Assembly: GCA_902489675.1 (NCBI GenBank)
Contig: CABUAP010000075.1
Location: 1-6,470 of the forward strand
DNA length: 6,470 nucleotides
From: an uncultured Azospirillum sp.
GTDB taxonomy: Bacteria > Pseudomonadota > Alphaproteobacteria > RF32 > CAG-239
Reading direction: 5' to 3'
Part shown: positions 1-6,361 of the stretch, piece after piece
Position numbering within the stretch: position 1 is the stretch's first letter
Layout of the letters: each line of letters starts with the position of its first letter
Made by a program: the position numbers and the translations under genes
Notes under the pieces: generated by a model
The model's input: only the letters and a program-made list of their open reading frames with translations
The model's database searches: none
Told to the model about the DNA's origin: nothing

Positions 1-8
1 AATTAGGA

Positions 9-28
9 ATTGAAATTTTCAATGTCAA
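9..28 (-). promoter_or_regulatory. Possible partial promoter/operator at the window edge
   Basis: Read on the minus strand there is a perfect TTGACA (plus-strand TGTCAA, 23-28). It is followed by a perfect 7-bp inverted repeat, ATTGAAA/TTTCAAT, with a one-base centre (9-23), where a -35/-10 spacer would sit. The -10 box would fall at or beyond base 1 and the visible bases there (TAATT) are a poor match, so the promoter cannot be confirmed. It lies downstream of the terminator of the ion channel gene. If real, it would serve a separate minus-strand gene to the left, with the palindrome as a regulator site. Confidence 0.2.
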
Positions 29-48
29 GCAAACGGCCGGATTTTTTT

Positions 49-85
49 AAAATAAAAATACCGGAACCAAAGATTCCGGTATTTT
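49..85 (-). terminator. Rho-independent terminator after the ion channel gene
   Basis: A perfect 12-bp stem (55-66 pairing with 74-85, core TACCGGAA/TTCCGGTA) encloses a 7-nt loop (67-73). In minus-strand RNA the hairpin ends in a U-rich run, UAUUUUUAUUUU. It begins 20 nt after the TAA of the channel gene, the right place to end the seven-gene run. The A/T base of the stem also gives UAUUUUCUCUC on the plus strand, so it may be weakly bidirectional. Confidence 0.85.
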
Positions 86-105
86 CTCTCTTTATTATCC
101 TGTTA

Positions 106-819
106 TTAAAGATTGGAAGTAATTTTAAATTCCTTATGCACCATCACCGAAATCACACTTAAAAGAAAACTGGTGACAATCAAAAAAGAAATCATCACAA
201 ACGACAGGAAAAAAATCCAGGCATAGGGATAAACCGCCATCACCGGCCGGGCAATCCCGCTGATCCAGCCGTCAAGGCTGAAAGTCTGAATCAAAGCAAA
301 CAACGCCGACGGCAGATCGGCAAACTCAACAAACACTTCACCGAACAAACTGACTGCCAAAATCCCGAACACATACATAAACACGCCGAGCACCGCCGCC
401 ATTGCCGCAAAATTCGGCAAGATCATCAAAAAGATATTAATAATATTTTTCATCGGCTTAAAACGGTTGATATAACGCAGCAGCCGGAACAAGCGGAAGG
501 TTCTGAGCACGATCAGATAACTGGCAAACGGCAGCGAGGAAACCGTAATCACCACCAGATCAAACACATTCCACCCCGATTTGAAAAAGCGCGGTCCGTA
601 GGCATACATTTTCATCAGCATTTCAACGATAAAAATAGCCATACACAAACGATCCAGCAGAAACAGCGTTGTCATAAAACCGGTATCGGCAAAACCAACC
701 GTCAAAAGCCCCAACACCACCGCATCCATGCAGATAAGAAACATAATCAGATAATCAAAGTTTTTATCTTCGACCACTTTTCTTGCTTTGCTTCGCTCGT
801 CAACAATGTTCATTACCAT
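106..819 (-). CDS. Voltage-gated cation channel, BacNav (NaChBac/NavAb-type) family
   Basis: Six-helix, one-domain ion channel subunit of 237 aa, expected to form a homotetramer in the inner membrane. Helices seen: S1 about 22-42, S2 50-74 with acidic E66, S3 83-97 with D87 in the FDLVV motif, S4 101-120 with gating arginines R106, R109, R112 and R115 at three-residue spacing, S5 136-160, pore helix 168-181, filter 181-187, S6 199-228. The segment GIARPVMAVYPYAWIFF closely resembles the NavAb segment after the filter. The filter reads SLDGWIS where NavAb has TLESWSM, so the ring acidic residue is Asp183, followed by Gly184. The S6 Asn conserved in NavAb aligns with Ser217. Only about ten residues follow S6, so the usual cytoplasmic neck and coiled coil are absent. 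The start at 819 is set by an AGAGGGGG Shine-Dalgarno (SD) 5-8 nt upstream; a second ATG at 813 is too far from it. The gene lies 26 nt after the prepilin peptidase gene and ends before a strong terminator. The family is secure; ion selectivity (Na+ or Ca2+) is not. Confidence 0.9.
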   Translation of the reverse strand: MVMNIVDERSKARKVVEDKNFDYLIMFLICMDAVVLGLLTVGFADTGFMTTLFLLDRLCMAIFIVEMLMKMYAYGPRFFKSGWNVFDLVVITVSSLPFASYLIVLRTFRLFRLLRYINRFKPMKNIINIFLMILPNFAAMAAVLGVFMYVFGILAVSLFGEVFVEFADLPSALFALIQTFSLDGWISGIARPVMAVYPYAWIFFLSFVMISFLIVTSFLLSVISVMVHKEFKITSNL

Positions 820-823
820 TTCT

Positions 824-835
824 GCCCCCTCTTAA
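824..835 (-). promoter_or_regulatory. Strong ribosome binding site for the ion channel gene
   Basis: The 26-nt gap between the prepilin peptidase stop and the channel ATG contains AAGAGGGGGCAG on the minus strand. It is the strongest SD sequence in the window and supports the ATG at 817-819 over the ATG two codons later. The channel is therefore probably translated from a shared mRNA independently of the upstream gene. Confidence 0.7.
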
Positions 836-845
836 AAGTCCACAG

Positions 846-1520
846 TTAAAACAGCCACAACAAAATAATAATCGCCGATACCGACAGCGACGGCCCGAAT
901 GCGCCTGCCCGCTGACGACGGACAGCCGAATACAGACCAAAAATCAGACATGAGAGCAAAATTGTATAAATAACGCCCTCTAAACCCAGCCAAGCACCGA
1001 TAGCCGCCAGCAGCTTAATATCGCCGCCGCCGAACGCATCCACGCTGCGCCACAGCATCAGCAGTGTGGCAATCACCGGCAGTACATATCCGGCCATGGC
1101 CGCCGCCGCACTTTCTGCCGCCGAAATATTAACGCCGATAAAAGCGGCAAACACAAAACCGCCGATCAAAAGCGGTATGGTCAAAATATCGGGCAGCAGC
1201 AGCATCTTCAGATCCACTTCCGCCAACAGCAGCAAAATCCAGATAAACGCCAAATACCAACCAAGATGCCCTTCGCCCAGCCGCCATAAAGCTGACAACG
1301 AAAGGGCGGCCGCCAATACGCCGTAAACCAAAGAACGCGCCAGATATTTGCTTTTGAGCTGTTTGTAACGAGTGGAAAATTTTACCTTACGAGCAGTTTT
1401 GTTGGGCTTAACCAGCCGATAGAGCGCATAAGCCGGAGTCGCCGGCATAAATTTGGCGAACCGGCGGGACATATAAGGAATCAAAAACCCAGCAATAAAG
1501 CCGCATATTGCATAAATCAT
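846..1520 (-). CDS. Prepilin peptidase (A24 family, PilD/TcpJ-like) with degenerate N-terminal domain
   Basis: Integral-membrane aspartyl protease of 224 aa, of the type that cleaves leader peptides of type IV prepilins or type II secretion pseudopilins at the inner membrane. The two catalytic aspartates are visible: D103 in AEVDLKMLLLPD and D167 in GGGDIK. They are 64 residues apart, the same spacing as D125/D189 of Vibrio cholerae TcpJ. The C-terminal FGPSLSVSA segment matches the family's FGPFLA motif. Residues 1-80 correspond to the N-terminal domain of bifunctional PilD enzymes (IPYMSRR, YALYRL and SKYLARSLVYG can be lined up with it), but both zinc-binding CxxC pairs are gone and the domain is short. 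N-methylation activity is therefore doubtful, while peptidase activity looks intact. No pilin or secretion gene is in the window, so the substrate is unknown. The gene is 64 nt downstream of the glyoxalase-like gene and may have its own promoter. The ATG at 1518-1520 has only a weak SD. Confidence 0.85.
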   Translation of the reverse strand: MIYAICGFIAGFLIPYMSRRFAKFMPATPAYALYRLVKPNKTARKVKFSTRYKQLKSKYLARSLVYGVLAAALSLSALWRLGEGHLGWYLAFIWILLLLAEVDLKMLLLPDILTIPLLIGGFVFAAFIGVNISAAESAAAAMAGYVLPVIATLLMLWRSVDAFGGGDIKLLAAIGAWLGLEGVIYTILLSCLIFGLYSAVRRQRAGAFGPSLSVSAIIILLWLF

Positions 1521-1532
1521 AAATTTTTACCG

Positions 1533-1570
1533 TCAATCAAAATCTTATTGATTGAAAGTTTAGCCGCAAA
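1533..1570 (-). promoter_or_regulatory. Inverted repeat and weak promoter candidate ahead of the prepilin peptidase gene
   Basis: The 63-nt spacer between the glyoxalase-like gene and the prepilin peptidase gene holds a perfect 8-bp inverted repeat, TCAATCAA (1533-1540) and TTGATTGA (1548-1555), with a 7-nt centre. On the minus strand the centre contains TAAGAT (1542-1547), a 4/6 match to a -10 box. A weak -35, TTGCGG (1564-1569), lies 16 bp upstream of it. The repeat flanking the -10 is arranged like an operator. It is AT-rich and has no U-tract after it, so it is a poor terminator. The promoter reading is tentative. Confidence 0.3.
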
Positions 1571-1584
1571 ACGCTAACAAAAGA

Positions 1585-2289
1585 TTAAGACCCCATCATT
1601 TGATAAAACTCGCCCAAATCGCGGCAGGCCAAGTAGGGATTGCAGACTTTTTCTTCCCCAAGTGTGAACGGTGCCGCCGGCAAACCCGCCCGCAGCCGGG
1701 ATTGGGCTTTGGCCGCATAACGCTCGGCCGCCGGACCGTAAATTTGGTTTAATCCGTATAGCGTATATTCGTGTCCGGGATAAAACAAGGTATCGTCGGG
1801 CAGCTTTTTGATCCGCTGCAGACTGCCCCACATCTCCTCAACCGTTCCCTCAAACAACCCGCCGATAGAGAGATTAAACAGGATATCACCGGTGAATAAG
1901 GCCTTGTCCGCCGGAAAATACCACAAAATATGCCCGGTCGCATGGCCGTCAGCCCGAAGGATCTCGGCTTCCGATTCTCCCAGGCGGAAAATATCGCCGT
2001 CGGCAAGGCCGATATCGGCGCCGGGAATTTTATCGTAATCATAAGCGCCGACCACAACTTTTGCACCGTATTTGTCTTTTAGCGCCAAATTGCCTTCAAC
2101 ATGGTCAAAATGATGGTGACTGTTAAAAATATAAGCCGGCCGGATATTTTGTTTTTCGCATTCGGCAATCACCGGCGCGGCTTCCGACGGATCCAACACC
2201 GCAGATATACCGGTAGCCTCATCCGTCAACAGATAGGCATAATTGTCCATTTTGCCGGCACGGCATAAAATCGGGATAATTTTCAGCAT
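1585..2289 (-). CDS. gloB: Glyoxalase-II-like metallo-beta-lactamase-fold hydrolase
   Basis: Predicted cytosolic hydrolase of 234 aa, closest in layout to hydroxyacylglutathione hydrolase, which releases D-lactate and glutathione from S-lactoylglutathione in methylglyoxal detoxification. The N-terminus MLKIIPIL..DNYAYLL is typical of the family. All dinuclear metal ligands are present: H58, H60, D62 and H63 (SHHHFDH), H116 (DGHATGHI), D135 (FTGD) and H173 (GHEYT). The glutathione-contact residues differ from the human enzyme: the GCGK/R stretch reads SIGG (Lys143 to Gly144, Tyr145 to Phe146), NPF(L/M)R reads NPYLA, and the chain ends 14 residues after NPYL without the family's RxxKDxF tail. 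The substrate may thus not be a glutathione thioester, and the gene symbol marks the nearest family only. The start at 2289 is an ATG two nt after the upstream TAG. A TTG at 2310 would extend the frame into the upstream gene and adds nothing that resembles the family. Confidence 0.75.
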   Translation of the reverse strand: MLKIIPILCRAGKMDNYAYLLTDEATGISAVLDPSEAAPVIAECEKQNIRPAYIFNSHHHFDHVEGNLALKDKYGAKVVVGAYDYDKIPGADIGLADGDIFRLGESEAEILRADGHATGHILWYFPADKALFTGDILFNLSIGGLFEGTVEEMWGSLQRIKKLPDDTLFYPGHEYTLYGLNQIYGPAAERYAAKAQSRLRAGLPAAPFTLGEEKVCNPYLACRDLGEFYQMMGS

Positions 2290-2291
2290 AA

Positions 2292-3215
2292 CTATTCTTT
2301 CTTTTTCCAAAACATATTGACACTGCCGAGTTCGGCTTCGTCCAGATTGACCAGATCATAAAAAGTTATAATATAACTAATCAGGCCGGCATAGTTTTCC
2401 AAGGGCGAACCCCGCACCATATTATAAGCCATGGCGTTACCTCTCAGCGGTTTGCTGTGATTGCGCCGCTGCCGCCGCAGATCGCGAAAATGGGCAAAAT
2501 TGACATCACTGTTAAATTTCAGCGCATATTCTTCCATCGCCGCCAGCAGAGTCGGATAAATTTTGATGCGATAGCTGTCATCGGGATCGTCGAGCGGCTT
2601 AATCCCTTCCTCGGTATACCATTCTTTCCATTTGTACAACGAATTGCCGAGTTTGACTTCCCGCGCGGTTCCCCAATTGCTTTCGGCCGCAGCGGCGGCA
2701 ATCAAAAACGACGGCGGCACTTCGTCCACTCGTCCCAACAGTTCCGCCAGCAATATCCGGTAACGGTCACGGCCTTTCATCCGGGTAAAAATATTGTACT
2801 TTTCCGCCAGCCGTTCCAATTCCTTCTGATCTTCCTGACTAAAACCCTCTCCTTTATCCAGCTTTTCTTGCAACACCAGCAGCGGATAGCGTTCCAGTAC
2901 GATTCGTTCGTTGACCAGCATCGAAAGCGGCGCCAAAATCTGGATAAACAACCGATTGCGAAGGTTCTTGTCTTGCATTGTATCAAAATCGGTCGGCAGA
3001 TTGTTTAGAAACAGCGGCGGATACTTCCAATCCGGCATAAAAATGTAATCTTTATAACCATAATCGGCAAACATCTTTTGCAAAACAGCAACATTAACAT
3101 TGCCGACATAAAGGCCTTCCGGTTTCAGCTCCATGCTGAAAGACTCCGCCGTCCGTGCGCCGGTCGGCGCAAACAGCATCAACAACAGCAATAAAACTGA
3201 CCCGATTTTTTTCAT
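2292..3215 (-). CDS. Secreted Bax-like glucosaminidase domain protein
   Basis: Predicted exported peptidoglycan hydrolase of 307 aa, of the Bax/COG2992 type (beta-N-acetylglucosaminidase superfamily). It starts with a clear signal peptide (MKK, then a leucine-rich core at residues 8-15, with cleavage likely after A20 or A23). The N-terminal region 65-110 (PPLFLNNLP ... FIQILAPLSMLVNERIVLER) matches the segment that precedes the catalytic domain in Bax proteins. The catalytic domain covers about 165-290, with probable acid E178 in AAAAAESNWG. The Bax motif NNxFGxW is here NSLYKWKEW, without the cysteines found nearby in the E. coli protein. It probably trims glycan strands in the periplasm, which fits co-transcription with the lipid II flippase gene. 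The ATG directly follows the TAA of the NifU-like gene with zero spacing, so translation is probably coupled. The fold call is good; bond specificity is inferred. Confidence 0.82.
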   Translation of the reverse strand: MKKIGSVLLLLLMLFAPTGARTAESFSMELKPEGLYVGNVNVAVLQKMFADYGYKDYIFMPDWKYPPLFLNNLPTDFDTMQDKNLRNRLFIQILAPLSMLVNERIVLERYPLLVLQEKLDKGEGFSQEDQKELERLAEKYNIFTRMKGRDRYRILLAELLGRVDEVPPSFLIAAAAAESNWGTAREVKLGNSLYKWKEWYTEEGIKPLDDPDDSYRIKIYPTLLAAMEEYALKFNSDVNFAHFRDLRRQRRNHSKPLRGNAMAYNMVRGSPLENYAGLISYIITFYDLVNLDEAELGSVNMFWKKKE

Positions 3216-3749
3216 TTAATTCTCGTATTTTTCTACCGCAATCACTTCTTTAATATAAGTGCGCAACAGTCTTTCCACACCGTCTTTCAATGTCCGCTGA
3301 GAATAAGGACAGCCAACGCATTTTCCCTGCAGCTCAACATAAACGATACCGTTTTCAAAACCGCGGAAAACAATGTCGCCGCCGTCTTTGCGGATAGCCG
3401 GACGAATACGGGCATTGAGCAGCCCGACAATATTATGCACCACATCGTCATCCCTGTCATCGCTGTCGGTAACCGGCGCCTCGCCTTTGCTCAGACAGTC
3501 CATAATCTCTGCCAGCACCTGCGGTTTAAGATCGTCCCAAAGGGCGTCCTCCTCTTTGGTAACCGATAGGCAGTCGGGGGTAATCACCACCGAAGTGATA
3601 CCGCCCAAATCAAAGATATTTTCCGCCAGCGGCGAACGGCGCAGCGACTTGGCATCGCTGAATTCGACACTGCCTTTGACCGGAAAACCCGATTCGGCAA
3701 AAAAATGCATAATATTATTGTCTACGGCCAATTGTGTTTCAATCCGCAT
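3216..3749 (-). CDS. NifU-like Fe-S cluster scaffold/carrier (Nfu_N + NifU C-terminal domain)
   Basis: Cytosolic Fe-S cluster carrier of 177 aa, related to mitochondrial NFU1 and to the NifU family proteins of Alphaproteobacteria. Residues 1-87 form an Nfu_N domain (SPLAENIFDLGGITSVVI is its recognisable core). An acidic linker (about 93-103, DSDDRDDDVV) leads into the NifU C-terminal domain (about 104-174), with KDGGDI at 121-126 and the cluster-binding pair C144-x-x-C147 in GKCVGCPYS. Length and layout are normal, and two such subunits would be expected to hold one [4Fe-4S] cluster for transfer to apoproteins. I place the start at the ATG 3747-3749, 9 nt after a GGGAG SD; an in-frame TTG one codon earlier (3752) is also possible. 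The start lies inside the upstream gene (11-nt overlap), and the stop abuts the next ATG. Confidence 0.92.
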   Translation of the reverse strand: MRIETQLAVDNNIMHFFAESGFPVKGSVEFSDAKSLRRSPLAENIFDLGGITSVVITPDCLSVTKEEDALWDDLKPQVLAEIMDCLSKGEAPVTDSDDRDDDVVHNIVGLLNARIRPAIRKDGGDIVFRGFENGIVYVELQGKCVGCPYSQRTLKDGVERLLRTYIKEVIAVEKYEN

Positions 3750-4746
3750 CAAAAGATACTCCCTTCATCGCATAATTAATTTGTTCAAGCAAACCGGCCG
3801 CCCGCAGCATATAATATCCGAGCGCCACCGGATGGTTGGCCGCCATCCCGGAATTGAGCTCGCCGTTGCGCACCACTGCCGGAGAAAGAGAAACCCCGTC
3901 TTCCAGCGCCCGAATAACCTTGGTCCAATTTTCATACTGTCCGCTGTCAAGCAGCACATCTTTAAAATCCGTCCCCCAGGCTTTCATGATCAGCATATAG
4001 GCATAAATTTTCCCCTGGCTGTAATAAAACAAATCATCGGCTTTTAAATCAATCCAGTCGGAACTGTGTTCGGCAATTTGCACTTCCAGCCGATCCGCCG
4101 TTTTGTACAAATCCCGCCGGACGGCGGCAATAAAACGGCGCATATTGGCATTATCCCTCGCCCAAAAACACTGTCCGGCCGGCAGCAACCGGTTATAATC
4201 GCGCAAAAGTTTGCGTGCCTTGCGATATTGGCTGGCCGAAGACGGCGCAATTTTCAATTTATTATCCGGCGCAAACAGCCACACGTTGCCGGGATATTTC
4301 AACAACTCCGCCGCACCGGTCATCAGTGCTTTTTCACGGCCGTTTTCCGGGCATTGAGTTTCTTCACCGATCACTGTTGCCGTCACCGCCAGTGCGCTGA
4401 TAATCCCGTTTTGATAATTGGGCATATTGTCCAGAAAATAAGAAGGAAAAAACAGCGGCAGATTTGCCGTCCACAAATGTTCGTTTACTTCACGATTGAC
4501 CAAAAAGACCATTGTTTCCACCGTCAACGATTGTTGCTCCGACTCTCTGGTCAGATTATAATCCGGCGTCTTATCGATATTTTCGCTCAAAAGGCCGCCC
4601 AAAGGATAATAAGATAAAATCAAGAGCGCTACTGCCGCGGCAAATGCTTTCGGCCAAGAAACCGCCAAATGCGAAATCCCCCGCCAAATCATTTTCAGCC
4701 CCTTTTTCAGATAAAGCCCCGTATTGACCATCGTGGTTTTAAACAT
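3739..4746 (-). CDS. DUF2333-like membrane-anchored protein of unknown function
   Basis: 335 aa. A cytoplasmic N-terminal stretch of about 32 residues with several Lys/Arg is followed by one hydrophobic helix (about 33-51, ending SYYPLGGLL). The remainder is soluble and mostly helical, so a single-pass type II topology with the bulk in the periplasm is likely. The region 84-114 (NREVNEHLWTANLP, then SYFLDNMPNYQNG) is what I recognise as the conserved core of DUF2333 proteins of Proteobacteria. That assignment is from memory of the family. No catalytic motif is evident, and the two mature-part cysteines (in TQCPEN and GQCFWA) could form a disulfide. The ATG overlaps the murJ stop by 8 nt (ATGTTTAA) and is preceded by AAGGAAGGAA, a good SD, so it is tightly co-expressed with murJ. 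An envelope role is inferred from that context only. Confidence 0.75.
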   Translation of the reverse strand: MFKTTMVNTGLYLKKGLKMIWRGISHLAVSWPKAFAAAVALLILSYYPLGGLLSENIDKTPDYNLTRESEQQSLTVETMVFLVNREVNEHLWTANLPLFFPSYFLDNMPNYQNGIISALAVTATVIGEETQCPENGREKALMTGAAELLKYPGNVWLFAPDNKLKIAPSSASQYRKARKLLRDYNRLLPAGQCFWARDNANMRRFIAAVRRDLYKTADRLEVQIAEHSSDWIDLKADDLFYYSQGKIYAYMLIMKAWGTDFKDVLLDSGQYENWTKVIRALEDGVSLSPAVVRNGELNSGMAANHPVALGYYMLRAAGLLEQINYAMKGVSFDAD

Positions 4747-6322
4747 ACCGTTCCTTCCTTTTCAGCAGGCTCTTGGCCAGCGCCGCTATATCCATCACTC
4801 CCGTTATTTTAGTCATAATACAAAAAGTTACAACACCAAAAAAGCAAAGCGCCCCGAAAAGCATCAATTTTGTCCACAAACCGCATTTCAGCCAGCCACC
4901 GGTCAGCTGATCCAGCATCAGATTTCCGCCATACAAAACAGCCCCCATCACCAGCGAACAAAACACCACTTTCGCAACATAAACAGCCAGCTCGCGGGAA
5001 AAAGTCCAGTAACCGTGTTTTTTTAAACCGTGAACATACTGATAAAAAGATACAAAAGCCGCCAGCGATGTTGCCGTCGCAATCCCGACGTGTCCAAACG
5101 GTTTCATCAAAATAAGCGAAAAAATCAAATTGGCAAGCAACACCACCACGCTGTATTTCACCGGCGTTTTCGTATCGCAGCGGGCAAAGAAATTCGGCGT
5201 CATCGCCTTGACCATCACATATACCGGCAGGCTGAGCGAATAAGCAATCACTGCCTGAGCCGTCATTTCGGTCTGCAACAATCCGAATTTTCCGTGCTGA
5301 AACAAAATATTGATAATCGGCACAGCCAAAACAATAATGGCCACAGCCGCCGGAATCGATAACAACGCGCCATACTCAATTGCCTTATCCTGCGTTTTTT
5401 TGGCCTCGTCATGATCACCGGCCTTGAGCTGGCGGGAAAGGATCGGCAGCAGCGCCACCCCGATCGCCGCGCCGACCACGCCGAGCGGCAGTTGTTGCAA
5501 ACGGTTGGCATAATAAAGCCAGGAAATGGCGCCGGTTCCGACCAAAGAAACCAAAATCGTGTCAACCATCATATTAATCTGGTAGACACCGGCGCCCAAT
5601 ACGCCGGGCGCGATTCGTTTAAACAAAACCCGGATTTCCTCACTTCTAAACAACCCCGGCAAATCATAAATTAAAGCAATTTTCACCCCTTCGCGCCGAA
5701 GAAAATAATTAAGCCAGACAATTTCCAACAGCCCGGCCAATGTTACCCCGAGGGCAATCCGATAAACCGGCATATTCACAACCGGCATAAAAATCCATAC
5801 AGCGGCAATCATTACCAGATTGAGGATAACCGGCGCCGCCGCCGGCGCGGCAAATTTGCCGAAAGAATTGAGAATCCCCGATTGGAAAGACACAACCGAA
5901 ACCAAAAGCAAAAACGGGAAAGTAATGCGCGATAAAAAAGCAGCCAATTCAATTTTGCCGGCATCGTCAACAAAACCCGGCGCCAATACCACCACCACCC
6001 ATGGCATAATGATCTCCATCAACAGCACAAAAAGCCCCAAACAAAAAACCAGCACCGATATGGCACCCATGGCAAACTTAATCGCCTGCGCCTTGCCCTC
6101 GCCAACCAGTTTTTGCGAAAAAATCGGCACAAAAGCACTGGTAAAAGCCCCTTCGGCAAACAAACTGCGAAACAGGTTCGGCAATTTAAACGCCACAAAA
6201 AAAGCATCGGAAACAGCGCCCGCCCCCAGATAATTGGCCAGCACCATATCGCGGAAAAAACCGGTGATTCGGCTGATGAGCGTCCAGCCGCCAAAGGTTG
6301 CAATTGATTTAAATAAAGACAT
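4739..6322 (-). CDS. murJ: Lipid II flippase MurJ (MviN)
   Basis: Inner-membrane transporter of the MOP superfamily (527 aa, about 14 helices) that moves lipid II across the membrane for peptidoglycan synthesis. Starting at the ATG 6320-6322 (MSLFKSIATFGGWTLISRITG), the essential residues fall at R18, R24, D39 and R52, the same numbers as in E. coli MurJ. The fifth, E. coli R270, corresponds to R274 in YYANRLQQLPLG. Other family signatures are LPNLFRSLFAEGAFTSAFVP (48-67) and GVALLPILSR. Length is normal. The open frame extends to 6433, but that extension runs through the promoter (-10 at 6369-6374) and lacks family resemblance, so the shorter start is preferred. The SD is weak (GGGTTTGACAAG before the ATG). 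This is the first gene of the operon; its last 8 nt overlap the next gene. Confidence 0.96.
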   Translation of the reverse strand: MSLFKSIATFGGWTLISRITGFFRDMVLANYLGAGAVSDAFFVAFKLPNLFRSLFAEGAFTSAFVPIFSQKLVGEGKAQAIKFAMGAISVLVFCLGLFVLLMEIIMPWVVVVLAPGFVDDAGKIELAAFLSRITFPFLLLVSVVSFQSGILNSFGKFAAPAAAPVILNLVMIAAVWIFMPVVNMPVYRIALGVTLAGLLEIVWLNYFLRREGVKIALIYDLPGLFRSEEIRVLFKRIAPGVLGAGVYQINMMVDTILVSLVGTGAISWLYYANRLQQLPLGVVGAAIGVALLPILSRQLKAGDHDEAKKTQDKAIEYGALLSIPAAVAIIVLAVPIINILFQHGKFGLLQTEMTAQAVIAYSLSLPVYVMVKAMTPNFFARCDTKTPVKYSVVVLLANLIFSLILMKPFGHVGIATATSLAAFVSFYQYVHGLKKHGYWTFSRELAVYVAKVVFCSLVMGAVLYGGNLMLDQLTGGWLKCGLWTKLMLFGALCFFGVVTFCIMTKITGVMDIAALAKSLLKRKERYV

Positions 6323-6361
6323 CTTGTCAAACCCGTTTTTATTTTGTATAGTCGCCATCGA

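Noticed and set aside
1533..1555. Intrinsic terminator after the glyoxalase-like gene
   Set aside because: The stem is only 8 AT-rich pairs and no U-tract follows on the minus strand, so an operator or incidental palindrome is more likely.
2290..2310. TTG start giving seven extra residues on the glyoxalase-like protein
   Set aside because: It overlaps the upstream coding end, while the ATG at 2289 gives the standard family N-terminus two nt after the upstream stop.
2457..3008. Plus-strand open frame of 183 codons antisense to the glucosaminidase gene
   Set aside because: Phe/Gln/Arg-rich shadow translation with no motif or credible start signal; the opposite strand encodes a recognisable protein.
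3373..4047. Plus-strand open frame of 224 codons antisense to the NifU-like and DUF2333-like genes
   Set aside because: Ser/Arg/Ile-rich composition typical of an antisense shadow, no recognisable domain, and it crosses the boundary of two well-supported minus-strand genes.
4066..4617. Plus-strand open frame of 183 codons antisense to the DUF2333-like gene
   Set aside because: Arg/Gln/His-rich shadow composition and no domain; it lies wholly inside a supported gene.
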